A stretch of DNA of 64,000 bases, from NCBI GenBank assembly GCA_900323505.1, contig OOIN01000047.1:636340-700339 (forward strand). Reading direction: 5' to 3'. The translations under genes and the position numbers were made by a program. The notes under the pieces are model-generated. The model saw only the letters and a list, made by a program, of their open reading frames with translations, had not been told where the DNA came from and did not search any database. The first letter of the stretch is position 1. Each line of letters begins with the position of its first letter. The DNA is from Ustilago trichophora (Eukaryota; Basidiomycota; Ustilaginomycetes; Ustilaginales; Ustilaginaceae). Of this stretch, positions 10,572 through 23,523 are shown piece after piece.

Positions 10572-12863
10572 ATGTCGGTCGCTGTGGTCACCGTACCGGT
10601 CACGGTGACCGCCAGCCAGTCAGTCGTGGTAGTCACTTCGACCATTGCTGCATCCGACCTTCCCAACTACTCAGGCCAACCCACTGCTACAGCCAGCTAC
10701 CCTTCTGGCTCCGGCTCCGCAATCTCTCAGAACGGTTCTTCTGCACCCAGTTCTGCGGCCACCGGCTCAGGCACAGGCTCAGGATCTGGCTCTTCATCAT
10801 CGTCAGGATCCTCCTCGGGCGGCTCCAACTCTACACCCATCGGCGCCATCGTCGGAGGTGTGGTCGGAGGCGTCGCCTTGATAGCTCTACTGGTCGTTCT
10901 TGCTTGCCTTATGAGGAGACGCTCCAAAGCAAGAAAGGCGGCCAACCCCTTCCCCGACGAACAAGACGAAAAGGGCCCTGCAGTCATTGCTGGTCTGCCT
11001 CCCAACCCCTCCACTACCCAGCTGCGCCCAACCTCGGGCAACTATAGCAACTCTGTCATCATGACCGACACTGCTTCTGTTCTGCCCTTGCTTGGCACCG
11101 ACCTGTCAATGCATAGCGGCTCACATGCTACAGGCGGTCCTTTCGCATCCGACGCTCGCTCATCCCACTTGCACCGCCCTTCCACCACCTCTCTGGCTCC
11201 TAGCTTCATGATGGGTTCGTCGGCTTCGTTCCCACACTCTCACGGCAGTCACTTTGGTCAACCGCCGATCAATGGTTCCCTCATCACCACTCAGGATAGC
11301 CTTGCTTCTCCTTTTGCTAGCGGCGGCGGCGGCGGCGGCGGCTATCCCGACGTTCATCGCACCGCCTACTATGAACCTTACAGCATGTCACCTTCAGCTG
11401 CTACAGTAGGCTCAGCTGCTGCAGCTTACCATCACGGCGGTGCCATGGCAGCACTGCCAGCTTCTTCGGCTCCTATGATCGATCCTCGCACTCAAGCGGC
11501 TGGTCCCGCCGTATCGAGCCTACCCGTGGGTGCGGCACCTGCCGACTATGTGGCCGTTAGTGAGGCAGCACGAATGCGAGGCGTGATAGGCGGCGATGCT
11601 GCCTGGTCAGGCAGTGCATCCTTGAACGATGGCAGCAGCCGGAGAGGCTCTCACGGCAGTGCTCTGGCCGTACTTCCGGCAGTCTCTCACCTGTCCGAGG
11701 CATCAGGACACTCGCACAACGACCTAGACCGTCGAGCACCACCAGCGGCTGGTCTTCCGGGCTATCAGTCCAATTTGAACACGATCCCTGGCTCCGCAGC
11801 TGTATCGGAGGCGGCAAGTGGCAGCGACCACTACTCGAGGCAGTCTGGAGTATTCAGCAATCGAGGAGACCTCAGTGTGCCTCCGAAGCTTCCATCGATT
11901 CCGGCGTCGAGCCCGCTCATCTTGCAGGAGGCCACATCGTTTGCACCACCATCACCACCATCACAAGGATCGATGGCAGCTGCGGGTGCTGCTGTAGCTC
12001 TCAGTGGCATGGCGAGCCCACGTCTGACGGCAGAACCAGGCACCGGAACTTTTCAGTCCAACGATGCTTCCAATGGCACCTACAATAGCGATGGCACCTA
12101 CAACACTTATACAGGTGCCGTCAAAGGGCAGTTGCGCGTTGTCGGATCTGCCGATGCACACAGTCAGGGACAAGCCACCATTCTTGAAGAGGATGTTGTT
12201 ACCAACCAGTCCAAGCGGCGAGACATGAGCGGCGATTCGTCGTCCAAGAATGGTGATTCGTTTTGGGTCGACGCTGCTGCTGCTCCGGAAAAGTCGAAGT
12301 TAGGCGCGGCGGGGAAGCGTTTGGGAGGCCAGCATTCTGCCAACGACAGTACGTCGAGCATCAACAGGACGGGAAGTCGGATGATTGAGATGCTTGATTC
12401 GGATGAGCAACCTCAAGTTCCTACTTCTGTGACTGGCGGGCCTGATGAACTGCCAGAGGCATCCTCTTCCTCGTCGTCTCGACCGTCATTCTGGAAGGAG
12501 CGCACCAAATCCTCGCAATCCATCACCAAGGCTGTCTTGCGCCACTCTCCTCGGATCTCTGCCAACGCCAACGCCAATGGATCGCCGGCAGGTTTGAGTT
12601 GGAACACTGCCAGAACTGGCGGTAGCGGTACCGAGTCGCCTCGACCCAATAACAACGGTCATCATCTTCCCGCCTTGGACTTGGGCAAATCTGTCACCGA
12701 GTCACCCACCACTGGAGATGCTGACATGTGGAAGGAGACGTCGTCCAATTCCAATTCCAAGTCCAAGTCGAGCTCCACTGGTACTTCTATGCGAAAGTGG
12801 ACCACGAAAAAGAAGAACTCTGCAAAGGGCGACAACGAGATCGAGGTCGGCCAGCTCTTTTGA
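10572..12863 (+). CDS. Single-pass membrane protein with Ser/Gly-rich ectodomain
   Basis: A 763-residue protein that I cannot name. The N-terminal ~88 residues are Val/Thr/Ser- then Ser/Gly-rich, which suggests an O-mannosylated stalk. One transmembrane helix follows at about 90-113 (begins GAIVGGVVGGVALIALL) and then a stop-transfer cluster RRRSKARK. The remaining ~650 residues are a cytoplasmic tail rich in Ser, Ala, Gly and Pro with no recognisable fold. No cleavable signal peptide is seen, so membrane insertion would use the internal helix. The layout resembles fungal cell-wall-sensor or Skg6-like proteins, but the assignment is by architecture only. The next gene downstream has the same layout and a very similar membrane segment. 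A Gly run at about residues 250-257 comes from a GGC microsatellite. Confidence 0.85.
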   Translation: MSVAVVTVPVTVTASQSVVVVTSTIAASDLPNYSGQPTATASYPSGSGSAISQNGSSAPSSAATGSGTGSGSGSSSSSGSSSGGSNSTPIGAIVGGVVGGVALIALLVVLACLMRRRSKARKAANPFPDEQDEKGPAVIAGLPPNPSTTQLRPTSGNYSNSVIMTDTASVLPLLGTDLSMHSGSHATGGPFASDARSSHLHRPSTTSLAPSFMMGSSASFPHSHGSHFGQPPINGSLITTQDSLASPFASGGGGGGGYPDVHRTAYYEPYSMSPSAATVGSAAAAYHHGGAMAALPASSAPMIDPRTQAAGPAVSSLPVGAAPADYVAVSEAARMRGVIGGDAAWSGSASLNDGSSRRGSHGSALAVLPAVSHLSEASGHSHNDLDRRAPPAAGLPGYQSNLNTIPGSAAVSEAASGSDHYSRQSGVFSNRGDLSVPPKLPSIPASSPLILQEATSFAPPSPPSQGSMAAAGAAVALSGMASPRLTAEPGTGTFQSNDASNGTYNSDGTYNTYTGAVKGQLRVVGSADAHSQGQATILEEDVVTNQSKRRDMSGDSSSKNGDSFWVDAAAAPEKSKLGAAGKRLGGQHSANDSTSSINRTGSRMIEMLDSDEQPQVPTSVTGGPDELPEASSSSSSRPSFWKERTKSSQSITKAVLRHSPRISANANANGSPAGLSWNTARTGGSGTESPRPNNNGHHLPALDLGKSVTESPTTGDADMWKETSSNSNSKSKSSSTGTSMRKWTTKKKNSAKGDNEIEVGQLF

Positions 12864-14882
12864 GAGTTGAGGTTGCAATTCCGAAGTTTGCCGAATCTCT
12901 GGTTGCGTTTGGACACTACTGTATACTATGATCCGTTCATTCTCTCATCAATTCATCACATGTGATTCGTTGTCGAGATTCAACCGACAAAGTAGTTAAG
13001 ATGAGAAGAGCATCAAGTGGCAACAGTAAGCAGGCATCGGTGTTGGAACCGCTTTATGCTTTGAGGAGCGATCTTTAGTTTGTTTCATTTTGTTTTGTTT
13101 TGTTTTGTTAGGCCGCCTACCAACCAATCGTACGGTGGAATTTGGGGCGAGTTGACTTAAGGCAGGCACGCAACTCCGAGGGGCGCACACCTCACAGGTT
13201 TTATCGTCGTATAGCACAAGTTTTGCGAGGAATTTTTGTTCTTGTTGCCAAGACCTGCAGGCATAGCATCAATGAGGATAGCGTGCAGCAGCAAGCACTG
13301 CTCCGGGATGCTTGGTACAGTTACAGAGCTCAATCCATGGTGGACGATGGACGATGGGGCAAGAAGATTGCACAAGCAGCTGAAGCGACGTCAGCCAAGA
13401 ATCTGAAGGGTTTGTTGTTGTGTGGTTTGCCTTACAAGAGAAGATTTCGTGTGTCCCACACCACCCAATCGACAAGAAAGACCCTGAATTTCGATCTTGA
13501 GACCTAAGTGACACAAAGATGCCACATTTTGAAGTTTTTGGCGATTTTCTTTGTAATGCATCGTTGGAAAAACAAGGGTAGAGTCGCTGCAGTGTTGTGA
13601 GAAAGAGAGGATCGGAGATTTGCTTTCTGCGGAGTGTTGATCCCCCGCGCGCCGCTTTCCGCTCGATTCCCACCCACGCAGTGCAGTTGATTGCCTCCCG
13701 TTTGCCAATGTGTGTGGCGAGCACTGTAATCCGGTAGGTTGCAGGTGTCTTGATTTTGCTTGGACGCTTGATTGTCTACTGTTTTTCGGCTGCTGCTTGA
13801 TGGGAAAAGAAGGAGGGTGAAGCAATTGACAGAGATGTGGACTTGTTGCTGTTGTAGGCGGTGTTGTTGTTTTGAAGCGAGTGCTCTTGTTTCGTTTCGT
13901 GATCCCGACGTCTGATCTGTGTCAGCTGCTTGAGTTGAACGGCTCGGCCCAACCGCTAATCCACCAAATTCAAAAATCAAATCTAGTACTACTTTGAAGC
14001 TACAGTACCTTGTTTTTGTTATTTTGGGTTTGGGTTTGGGTTTGTATTCGGACCCGTTTTGATGCAAAGCTGAGAATCGAGCGCCTCGTTCCAGAAAGAG
14101 GGTCCGCAGCTGCAGAATATCTTCCAGTTGAAAAAAAAAAAAAAAGCTGTGCTCCCACTCTGCCCTCTTGAGCAAAAATAGATGAATAAATAAAAAAGTA
14201 AACCCCTGTCGGCTGATTTCCTCCCCTATTCTGCCCTCGACAACAACTGGCTGACAAGCTGCTGCAGTACCGCGGCACGTTCAGAGTCGGTGCTGATTTT
14301 GAGCCTCAGAGCGTACAGTGCTCACCACTTGTATTTTGATTGTTCCCGCTGTCCTCTCTCTCTCTCCCTCTCTCTCTCACACACACACACGCATAACACA
14401 GATTAGCGCAATTTCACAACATCACATCACACACACAATCTGTCCCTCCAGGCACAGCACAGCACAGCACAGCGCAGCGCAACACACAACGGCATTGCAA
14501 CTGTTATCCGATTCAAAAGTCCAAATCAAGCCTTTTTGGCCTTTCTGTCTCTCTGGCTCTCTTTCCTTCATTCAACTCACAAGCCCTGTCCCTCATCCGG
14601 CCATCGCTTGTGCGTGTGTGCGTGTCCCTCTCTCACACTCTTTCCTCCTTCATCCTCTTCTCTGTTCGTCATCATCATCATCATCATCTGTTGATCCATC
14701 GTCTGGCCATCGACGACGACGACTGTCTCTGCCTCTCTTGACCGGTTGCGACACAGTATCCCCTCATCGGTTCACATCGTCACCACCACTATCATCATCA
14801 TCACCTTCATCAACAACAACAACATCAACATCAACATCAACAATCTATGCCATCTAGCTCACAACCGATTCTCCTTTTTTCA
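12864..14882. other. Intergenic region with a long pyrimidine-rich leader
   Basis: 2 kb between two same-strand genes. It contains a TTTTG pentamer run (13084-13110), a short GGGTTT run (14026-14044), a 15-base A tract (14131-14145), and from about 14350 a CT/CA- and AGCAC-rich tract that runs into ATC- and AAC-triplet repeats before the start at 14883. The latter part is probably a long 5' leader. No gene is supported. Confidence 0.5.
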
Positions 14883-16814
14883 ATGCAGTTTGCTACTCGC
14901 ATCGGCCTCCTGGCCGCCGCCTTCTTGGCGCTCGTCCCATACACACACGCCGCCACCGTCTCGGTCACACAGATCTCGTGTAGCTATCTCTATTTCACCC
15001 TCGGTCTCACAGCAGCAGAGGCTCAAAATGCACAGTACCTCGGTGTCTACCAAGGCACCACCATGATCTCTGAAATCCAGTTCAACGCTGCCTATGCCAA
15101 CACCAACTCGTATCAGTGGTATGCTCCCTTCTTCCCCGGAGTCACTCTCCAATCCGGTCCCCAGCAGATTGCTTTCCGTCTCCTCGACACCAACGAACGT
15201 CCCATCACCGCCTACAATGCCATCACCCAAACTATCAACTTCCAATGCGGCACCACCGTCACCAGCTCGTCTGCTAACCCTAGCTCGCCCACCAACGGTT
15301 CCGGCAACAACGGTAGCAACGGCAACAATGGCTCGAGCGATTCCAGCAACAGCGGTTCCAGCTCGGGCTCCTCCTCTTCCACCGGCGCCATCGCTGGTGG
15401 TGTTGCCGGCGGTGTCGCTGCTCTTATCATTGTAGGCCTCATCGCTTTCTGCCTCATGAGGAAGAAGAAGAAGCAGCAGCGCGCACAGCAGAGTCGTCTT
15501 CGCAGCGACGAGGCCGACGAAGCCGCTTTCCGTGCTCCCAACAACGATTCCACCACTTCGCTCGCTACCGCCCCCGAAACCGCCAACACCCCCATGATGC
15601 GCGACGTCTCAACCAAAAACGTCTTTGCCGACCCTACGACCTCGGCTGTCTCTGGCGCGCCATCGGGTACCTCGACCCTTGTTACCGCCAACAACCAGCC
15701 TGCTTCCAAATCGTCGTCGTCGACTGGTGCTGGTGCTGGTGTTGCCGCGGCAGCGGCAGGTGGTATCGGCGCTGCCGCGATCGCTGCTCGCAAGCAATCG
15801 CGGGAACAATCGCGTGCTCATTCTCCACTTTCGGAATCCAGCCCAACTTCGGAATCCTTCAAAGATACGCCAATGTCTCAAGCACCTCCTCCCGTTCCTG
15901 CTCTGCCTGCTTCTGCCCCTGCGCCATACCCCAAGCCTGCTTCCACCCAATCCAACGCTGCACAGCCCGCTCCGCAGACACAACCACCAGCGTCAAGCCC
16001 AGCGACGACGACGACGACCGCTGCCAACGACAGCAACTCGTCGGCCGTTCCAGTTGCAGCTGGTGCCGGTGCCGCTGGTGTCACCGCTGCCGCCGCCGCC
16101 ACTGCCGCCAAGGACAACAAGACCAAAGGTGGAAAGTGGGGTTTCAAGCGCGCCTCCAAGGACATGGCCAACACCAGCAAGCCGCCTTACCCACAGGCTG
16201 TCCCTGAACCTATTGCAGTGCCCGCCGCGGCGTCTTCGTCGACGCCATCACCTCCTACGAACAACTCGCCCGAGATGCCCGCTTCGCCGTCGCGCTCGTT
16301 CAAGGTGATCCAAAAGTCTGCAGCTGGTCCCAGCAGCGCCTCGATCGCGCCGAGCGAAAACAGCTTGAATCGCGCACCCATCTTCCCACCTCCTCATTCC
16401 GGCCATGCGACACCCGCAGGTTCGATCCGCGGCAACAACTACTCGCGTGCTCCCTCGGTCGCCTCCATGTCGGCTGGCTTCACCGATGCTGCGCCACCTC
16501 CGCTTCCCTCGGGTGCGGCCTCCGTCTCTTCGGCTCCCGTCGGCGAATTCGGAGGCAACATGGCCGGCATTGGCGCAGGAAGCCGTTCCTTCGGCGCTTC
16601 CTCCGGAAACTCGACCAAATGGCATCAACAGAGTTACAACATCATGCCCAACTTCAGCCATCGTGCTTTGGCGAGATCCACCCAACTCGACGAAGACTTG
16701 ATCTTTGGTCACCTAGGAATGGGTCTCAGCCCCCCCGCTCCTCCCCAACAAGCGGGCAATGGAAGCGAAACCGGTAGCTCAAAGAGTCGCACGGATCCTT
16801 TTGGCGATCGTTAA
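14883..16814 (+). CDS. Secreted-type single-pass membrane protein
   Basis: A 643-residue protein, not recognised by name. I chose the ATG at 14883 because it places a canonical signal peptide at the N-terminus (MQFATRIGLLAAAFLALVPY, cleavage near THA/AT). An ATG 12 codons upstream at 14847 is also in frame. Residues ~24-125 form a compact ectodomain with two Cys (ISCSYLYFTLGL and INFQC). A Ser/Asn/Gly stalk, a transmembrane helix at about 168-191 (begins GAIAGGVAGGVAALIIV) and the basic anchor RKKKKQQR follow. The long tail is low complexity (Ala, Pro, Ser, Thr). The stalk/TM/basic anchor matches the preceding gene closely, so the two may be diverged tandem relatives or share a sensor-like design. 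A role at the cell surface is inference. Confidence 0.87.
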   Translation: MQFATRIGLLAAAFLALVPYTHAATVSVTQISCSYLYFTLGLTAAEAQNAQYLGVYQGTTMISEIQFNAAYANTNSYQWYAPFFPGVTLQSGPQQIAFRLLDTNERPITAYNAITQTINFQCGTTVTSSSANPSSPTNGSGNNGSNGNNGSSDSSNSGSSSGSSSSTGAIAGGVAGGVAALIIVGLIAFCLMRKKKKQQRAQQSRLRSDEADEAAFRAPNNDSTTSLATAPETANTPMMRDVSTKNVFADPTTSAVSGAPSGTSTLVTANNQPASKSSSSTGAGAGVAAAAAGGIGAAAIAARKQSREQSRAHSPLSESSPTSESFKDTPMSQAPPPVPALPASAPAPYPKPASTQSNAAQPAPQTQPPASSPATTTTTAANDSNSSAVPVAAGAGAAGVTAAAAATAAKDNKTKGGKWGFKRASKDMANTSKPPYPQAVPEPIAVPAAASSSTPSPPTNNSPEMPASPSRSFKVIQKSAAGPSSASIAPSENSLNRAPIFPPPHSGHATPAGSIRGNNYSRAPSVASMSAGFTDAAPPPLPSGAASVSSAPVGEFGGNMAGIGAGSRSFGASSGNSTKWHQQSYNIMPNFSHRALARSTQLDEDLIFGHLGMGLSPPAPPQQAGNGSETGSSKSRTDPFGDR

Positions 16815-17594
16815 CGAACGAGATGACGATTCAAAAAACTCGGCTTTTCTCTTCTTCTTCTTCTCCTTTCCCCAGAACAATTACTCTTCCTCCTCCTTGT
16901 CTTTTGTCCAACTTTTATACGATCTTTTTGTTTGTTTTTTCAACCGTGCATGTTTATCATTGATTTGAACTTTTCGTTATCCGTCTTTGCTTTTGGGCAA
17001 GGGTGTGGGTTCGCCATGTGATGGAGGCAGAGAATGAGGGTGAGACTGAGAGTGAGGGATGGGTTCGGATTTGATATTCGATGGAAGACTATTCTCCAAC
17101 TTGTGTCATTGTGATTTGTAGGGATAAAAAAGGGGTCTTGTCTAACCCTTTAAGTGTACAGAGAGCGAGAGAGAGAGAGGTGGGGAGGTGGGGAGGTGGA
17201 GATGTCTTGTGCTTTGTTGTGGGGGTGTGCAGAATGAAAGTTCTCTTGAAAGAGATTGGGCAAAAGGAGCGATGCAAGATTGTGTGTGACTTGTTTATGC
17301 AAGTTTGTCAGGGTCAAAGTTATACTCTTGTAAAGCAGAAGGTTGACATCGAGGTTTTCTCATTGCCAAAAGTGCACACGCAAAGACTCATCTTTCGCAC
17401 CTTCCTAGCTTGATCAAAGAATCAAGATTTAAAAAAATGAAGAATAGAAGCCCAATATCTTTCAACATCCTCTCTCCCTACTCATGTCAATAACATCCAT
17501 CACATTTCAACGCCATCAATTGCAAAGGCAAAGATGCAACAACAACCCACTACTTTTTCAATTCTACCCCCCACTTTTTTGCTTACCACAACAA
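16815..17594. other. Convergent 3' spacer
   Basis: 780 bases between the convergent membrane-protein gene and the CENP-Q-like gene. It holds T-rich and GA-rich (17160-17200) tracts consistent with UTRs. No gene is supported. Confidence 0.5.
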
Positions 17595-19285
17595 TCAGGT
17601 ACGCAACAAGCTTCCCAATCCACGATCCAACTCTCGACTATAATTGCCAATCGTAAGCAAAGCATCGACCTCCATGTTGCCAGGATATTCGTTGCCATTT
17701 TTGACGAGTCTCCGTTGACGTTTAAGTTTGACAATATCGGATTCAAGACGCTCAAGATGCTGCGTTTGATGCGTGAGAGTCTGCGAAAGGTCGATAATCT
17801 GTTCTGCTTCAGGTAGAAGAGTCTTTTCCAGCTCCATCTGTGCGATTTCACAAGAGAAGAACGAGAATTTTGTTTGGGTCAATTCAACGGGAACTCTTCT
17901 GTCTCCAGAGAGATTAACGGGCAAACTTACAATCTCTCCATTCATCCCAAGCGATAGCAAATCGACACTTTGACCACTATTTTGCGACGCATTCAACAGC
18001 GAACCTTCCTCTTCGAGTCTCCAGGAGAGCATGCTACTCGCCAAATCACGTCTGGCCGCACTGGCACCTGCACTTCCAACAGGAATGCGGGCAAGAGGAG
18101 GCACCAATCCAGATTCCAGCTTGGCGTCGATCCGATTCAAGGCGCGTGTCAAGGAATCGGCCACCATCGATCGGATGTTCTTTGGCATCGAATTGAGCAG
18201 TGGTCTGCATTGGAAAAGTGGGTGAATTTGGGGTCAGTATTGACACACACAAACGATGGCTGCGATTCGGGTACTTACATGGCAGTACGCCAGATCAACC
18301 CTCCTTCAGAGGTGACACATTCTCTCTCTTCTACGCTCAAACGTCGCCATTTGCGCAATCGCTCCTTTTCGCTCGGCCAACCTTTGCGCTTCTTGTTGGA
18401 TTTACTTGCCGTCTTCTGCTGCATCCCATGACGACGGTCGTCGTCGTCTTCGTCGCCCGAAGACATGTCTCTGGTATCGGATTCGGCATCATCTCCATCA
18501 GAAGCGGAATCATCTTCGTCTTCCGAAACACCGTCGACCAGTGAGACTTCGGATTCCGAGTCTTGTGCGTTTGGAATGGGTCTGATGTGCTTGTCTGTAC
18601 GGGTGGAAGGAGCAGGGGCAGATTTGCTCTTTGGCAGACCTAATGCTGGAGCTTTGCTGGTGGGATTGGGTTTGTTGACGCTTCCCGGCGGTCTACCGCG
18701 ACGCTTTGTTGATGAAGCAGACGCTGTAGTGGTGTTTGGTGAAGTGGCTAAGTTTTTGGGCGGTCTACCGCGCCGTTTTGGCGTGACGGCCGCTACGGCA
18801 TCGGAATGGCGAGAACCCTTGGCTGGTTGTCGCTTTGGGGGGAGATCGGCAGAAAAAGAGACACTGCTGCTGCTGGAGGTGTTGGGGCTGGTGAGAGTGC
18901 GGCTGCCAGGTGTAGTGAGGATGGATTTGGGCGGGCGTCCCGGGGGTCGCTTGGTAGGAATAGTGTTTGTGCTCATGCTCGTGTCCGAAGTGAGGGCGCG
19001 CATGGCTGGAGTGGTGAGGGTAGATTTGGGCGGACGACCACGTTTCTTGGGTGCCGGTGTGGAAGCAGTAGCGATAGTGGATGCGAGCGAGATATCAGCT
19101 CTTCGATTGTTCGATGATGCCGCTACGGTACGGCGAGCAGGAGTGGGACCGCCAACGGTAGAGCTGAGCGAGACATTGGCATTTCGTCGTTGAGGTGACG
19201 ACGATTCAAGCAGACGCGGGTCGATGTTGGAAGTGCTAGCTTCATAGGATGACGGTGGTAAATCAGGTCTGCGAGAGCGTGGCAT
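17595..19285 (-). CDS. AT-hook coiled-coil protein, probable inner-kinetochore CENP-Q (Okp1/Fta7-like)
   Basis: Three exons (19285-18279, 18204-17931, 17837-17595) join in phase to 507 residues. Introns have GTAAGT donors and CAG acceptors; the second intron is a multiple of three with no stop, so retention would insert an in-frame segment. The N-terminal ~200 residues carry four AT-hook cores at about 80-87, 112-120, 170-177 and 194-200 (three RGRPP-type, one PPGRPPK). An acidic stretch (about 243-283) and a Lys-rich patch follow. From about 308 the pattern KWRRLSVEERE, then helices, then a Leu-heptad coiled coil (LLPEAEQIIDLSQTLTHQ) matches the layout I know for fungal CENP-Q: a Trp-x-x-Leu start, a helical core, a coiled coil. 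CENP-Q pairs with CENP-U in the COMA/CENP-OPQUR complex, and a CENP-U-like gene is divergently transcribed next door. The gene model is solid; the kinetochore identity is inference from pattern and context. Confidence 0.8.
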
Positions 19286-19694
19286 GATGGCGGAGATGGT
19301 GATGGTGGTGTTGATGATGGTGGTGGTGATGGTGAGTGAGAGAGTGAATGAGGTGCTGTTCGACCAAAGTGTCAGAAAGCGCGATTTGGTTGTTTCTCCA
19401 CACGGCGACCGTGCAGCCAATTCTGTCACATTTTTTGGTTGTCGAGAAATCCCAAAACGCGTCTCGACGCGACTCGACTCGACTCGACTCGACTCTCTTC
19501 AACATAGAGTGATGGTGTCGACCGCATTTATTCATCCATCCAGACATTCATTCATCCTACCATCATCGACCAACACCAACAACATTGCCGCCTTACACAC
19601 GTACGCTCTTACACCCCGGAAGCAGTCTAACAACAATACCTTCTGACGCTCAAGCACCGATATTAATCCCCCCCATATTCACCATTACACCGCG
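19286..19694. promoter_or_regulatory. Shared bidirectional promoter of the CENP-Q-like and CENP-U-like genes
   Basis: 409 bases between two divergent start codons. It contains a GGT/GAT-type triplet run on the CENP-Q side (19286-19335) and a GACTC pentamer repeat at about 19464-19496. Co-regulation of the two genes is inferred from the arrangement. No core promoter element was identified. Confidence 0.5.
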
Positions 19695-19892
19695 ATGAGC
19701 AGCAGGGGGGGAGGCAACACGTCTCGCGCCCGTGGCAGTGGCAGCAATGCCGCATCTCGTCCATCCGATATGACTGGTCCATCCTCACATCGATTTGCTG
19801 ACCGTAGACAAGAACGCATGCGAGGCGCAGGTACCGCCGTTGCCATGCAGAGAGAGTTTCAGTTCAAGTTGCCGCCCAAGCGAACAGCAGCA

Positions 19893-19927
<35 letters not shown>

Positions 19928-21353
19928 CACAAGAACAAGCGAACATGCTTCAACATCGATCGACTCGGAAGGAACAGCGCGCAAACGAGGTCGACCGAGG
20001 GGCTCGGGTCCTCGGCAGAAGGAGCGCGCAGCAGCAGCACAACAATCATTTGGTCATGATGCTGCTGCTCCTGATTTCGGCGGCTTTTCACCACCGCCAG
20101 CAGATCAAGTCTCCCTCATGGAAGCATCCAGCAGCGTAGGTGTGGCACGTAGAGTGGCTCGACCCCAAATCTCTGGACCGATCAGTAGCACTCCCGCCGC
20201 CTCAAGGATCCGCAAAGACCCCAGTTCAGCTTCAGCAGCATCGCGCCAAGGCCTTGTCAGCGCACAACGCTCTGACCTGGATCAAGACGAGCAGGAGTTG
20301 GGCAGCCAACTGGGAGATGCCGACGAGTTTTCCGGCTCAAGCGGCGGCGACTCTGGCGCGGCTGGAATGATAGATCCTGCATCCCCTGGCGACTGGCAAG
20401 GTGGCTTGGCCGGGGATATAGACGAGTCATTGCCCATAATTCCTTCCCCCTCTGCGTCTTCTTCGCACATCGATAACTCGGTCAGGCGCATGCGCCCCAG
20501 TGTAGGAGGAACCAGCGTCTCTCGTCTGAGCATTGCAGATACTACTACCCATGCCGATTCACCGGCCGCACGTGCAGCCCAACGCAATCTCGACGCTCGT
20601 CAACGTCGACGTCAGGCCAGTCCTGGCGCGGAACGCTTGCCAACAGCAGCGGCAGCGAAACGTCCCCGAGGTCGACCACCAAAGTCTACCACCATCAACC
20701 CCGCCAAACGTCCCCGTGCGCTTATCCAAGCACCCTCAGAGTACGGCGATGAGACGCTTGTGGATCGTACCATGGTCGAACGCCAAGCTCGCGTGTCATC
20801 TGTCTTTAATTCCCGCGGTAGTGGCGGTGTTATTGGTAGGAAAGAGATGCAAAAACGACTCAAACGAGCGCTCACCCTCGTCTTTTCAGCTTCGTCCTCC
20901 GATCCCTCCGATGCTGCCGATGATGATGATGATGATGATTCATCTCGACTTGCAGCCAGGAAAAAGCGCAAATCGGCCAAATATCTCAACGACGTCGACA
21001 TTATTTGGAGCATTGTTGACGAAGAGCTTCGAAGTGCCATTGAAGAGCAACCTGCCAAAGCGCCCTTCCTTGCCTTGAAGACGCTCCGCAAATCGATTCG
21101 TTCCAACTTTCTCAATCTTAGCGAAAAGACGGACAGCCGAACCACCTTGATCTCGCAACTGCTCAGAGCAAGAAGGCAAAAGAGACAGCTGAGATCCCAA
21201 GTGTTTGCCAAAAGATCCGAATTGAACAAGGTCTCTGTCGAGGCAAAAGAGAGGGAGAAAGAAATGCACGATTGGAGTAACGAGGTCAAAGACGTAACAA
21301 GGGTCAATGGGTTTTTGCACTCGCTGAGGGATCATGCCACTGCATGGACGTAA
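19695..21353 (+). CDS. AT-hook coiled-coil protein, probable inner-kinetochore CENP-U (Ame1/Mis17-like)
   Basis: A single exon of 552 residues. The N-terminal half is disordered, with an Ala run from a GCA microsatellite and two AT-hook motifs (KRGRPRGSG and KRPRGRPPK). An acidic Asp run follows. The conserved-looking part is about residues 430-545: YLNDVDIIWSIVDEEL, then LKTLRKSIRSNFLNLSEK, then LISQLLRARRQKRQLRSQ and a charged coiled coil. This order (a Val-Asp-Ile helix, a basic helix, a Leu/Arg coiled coil with RxxKxQKxxLR-like spacing) fits the C-terminal domain of fungal CENP-U/Ame1 as I know it. CENP-U dimerises with CENP-Q and contacts centromeric nucleosomes and DNA. The divergent neighbour is a CENP-Q-like AT-hook protein. 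The identity is inference; a generic AT-hook chromatin protein is the alternative. Confidence 0.78.
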
Positions 21354-21663
21354 ACTCCCGACGTTTCAAAAGGCTTTGACTCGATCCTCAAGGGAATACT
21401 GTACTATATACTCTTCTATTCTGTATGATAGTCTTTGCAAGTCGGGCTATTTTGTGCTTCATCCCAAGTTGCAAATGGCTGCATCAAGGCCAAATGGAAG
21501 TGTAAAAGAAACCATGAGTTTGAGCACACAGCCTGGCTGAGAAAAGCAAAGCAAAGCAAAGCAAAGCAAAGCAGAAGAAAGCATTGTGTATATAGGTGCG
21601 TGTTAAGAGTGATCGAAAGATCTTGTTTGGTACATCATTGTGCGCGGATGGGATTTTGATTGA
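21354..21663. other. Convergent 3' spacer with an AAAGC repeat
   Basis: 310 bases between the CENP-U-like gene and ERG10. It includes a short AAAGC pentamer run at about 21542-21573. No gene. Confidence 0.6.

Positions 21664-23523
<1,860 letters not shown>

Noticed and set aside
14026..14044. Interstitial telomere repeat (GGGTTT)n
   Set aside because: Only about three units, and the unit lacks the A of the TTAGGG repeat used at this chromosome's end.
13391..14175. Overlapping minus-strand frames between the two membrane-protein genes
   Set aside because: Low-complexity composition caused by Gln/Lys-type repeats; no start context or splice structure that makes a protein.
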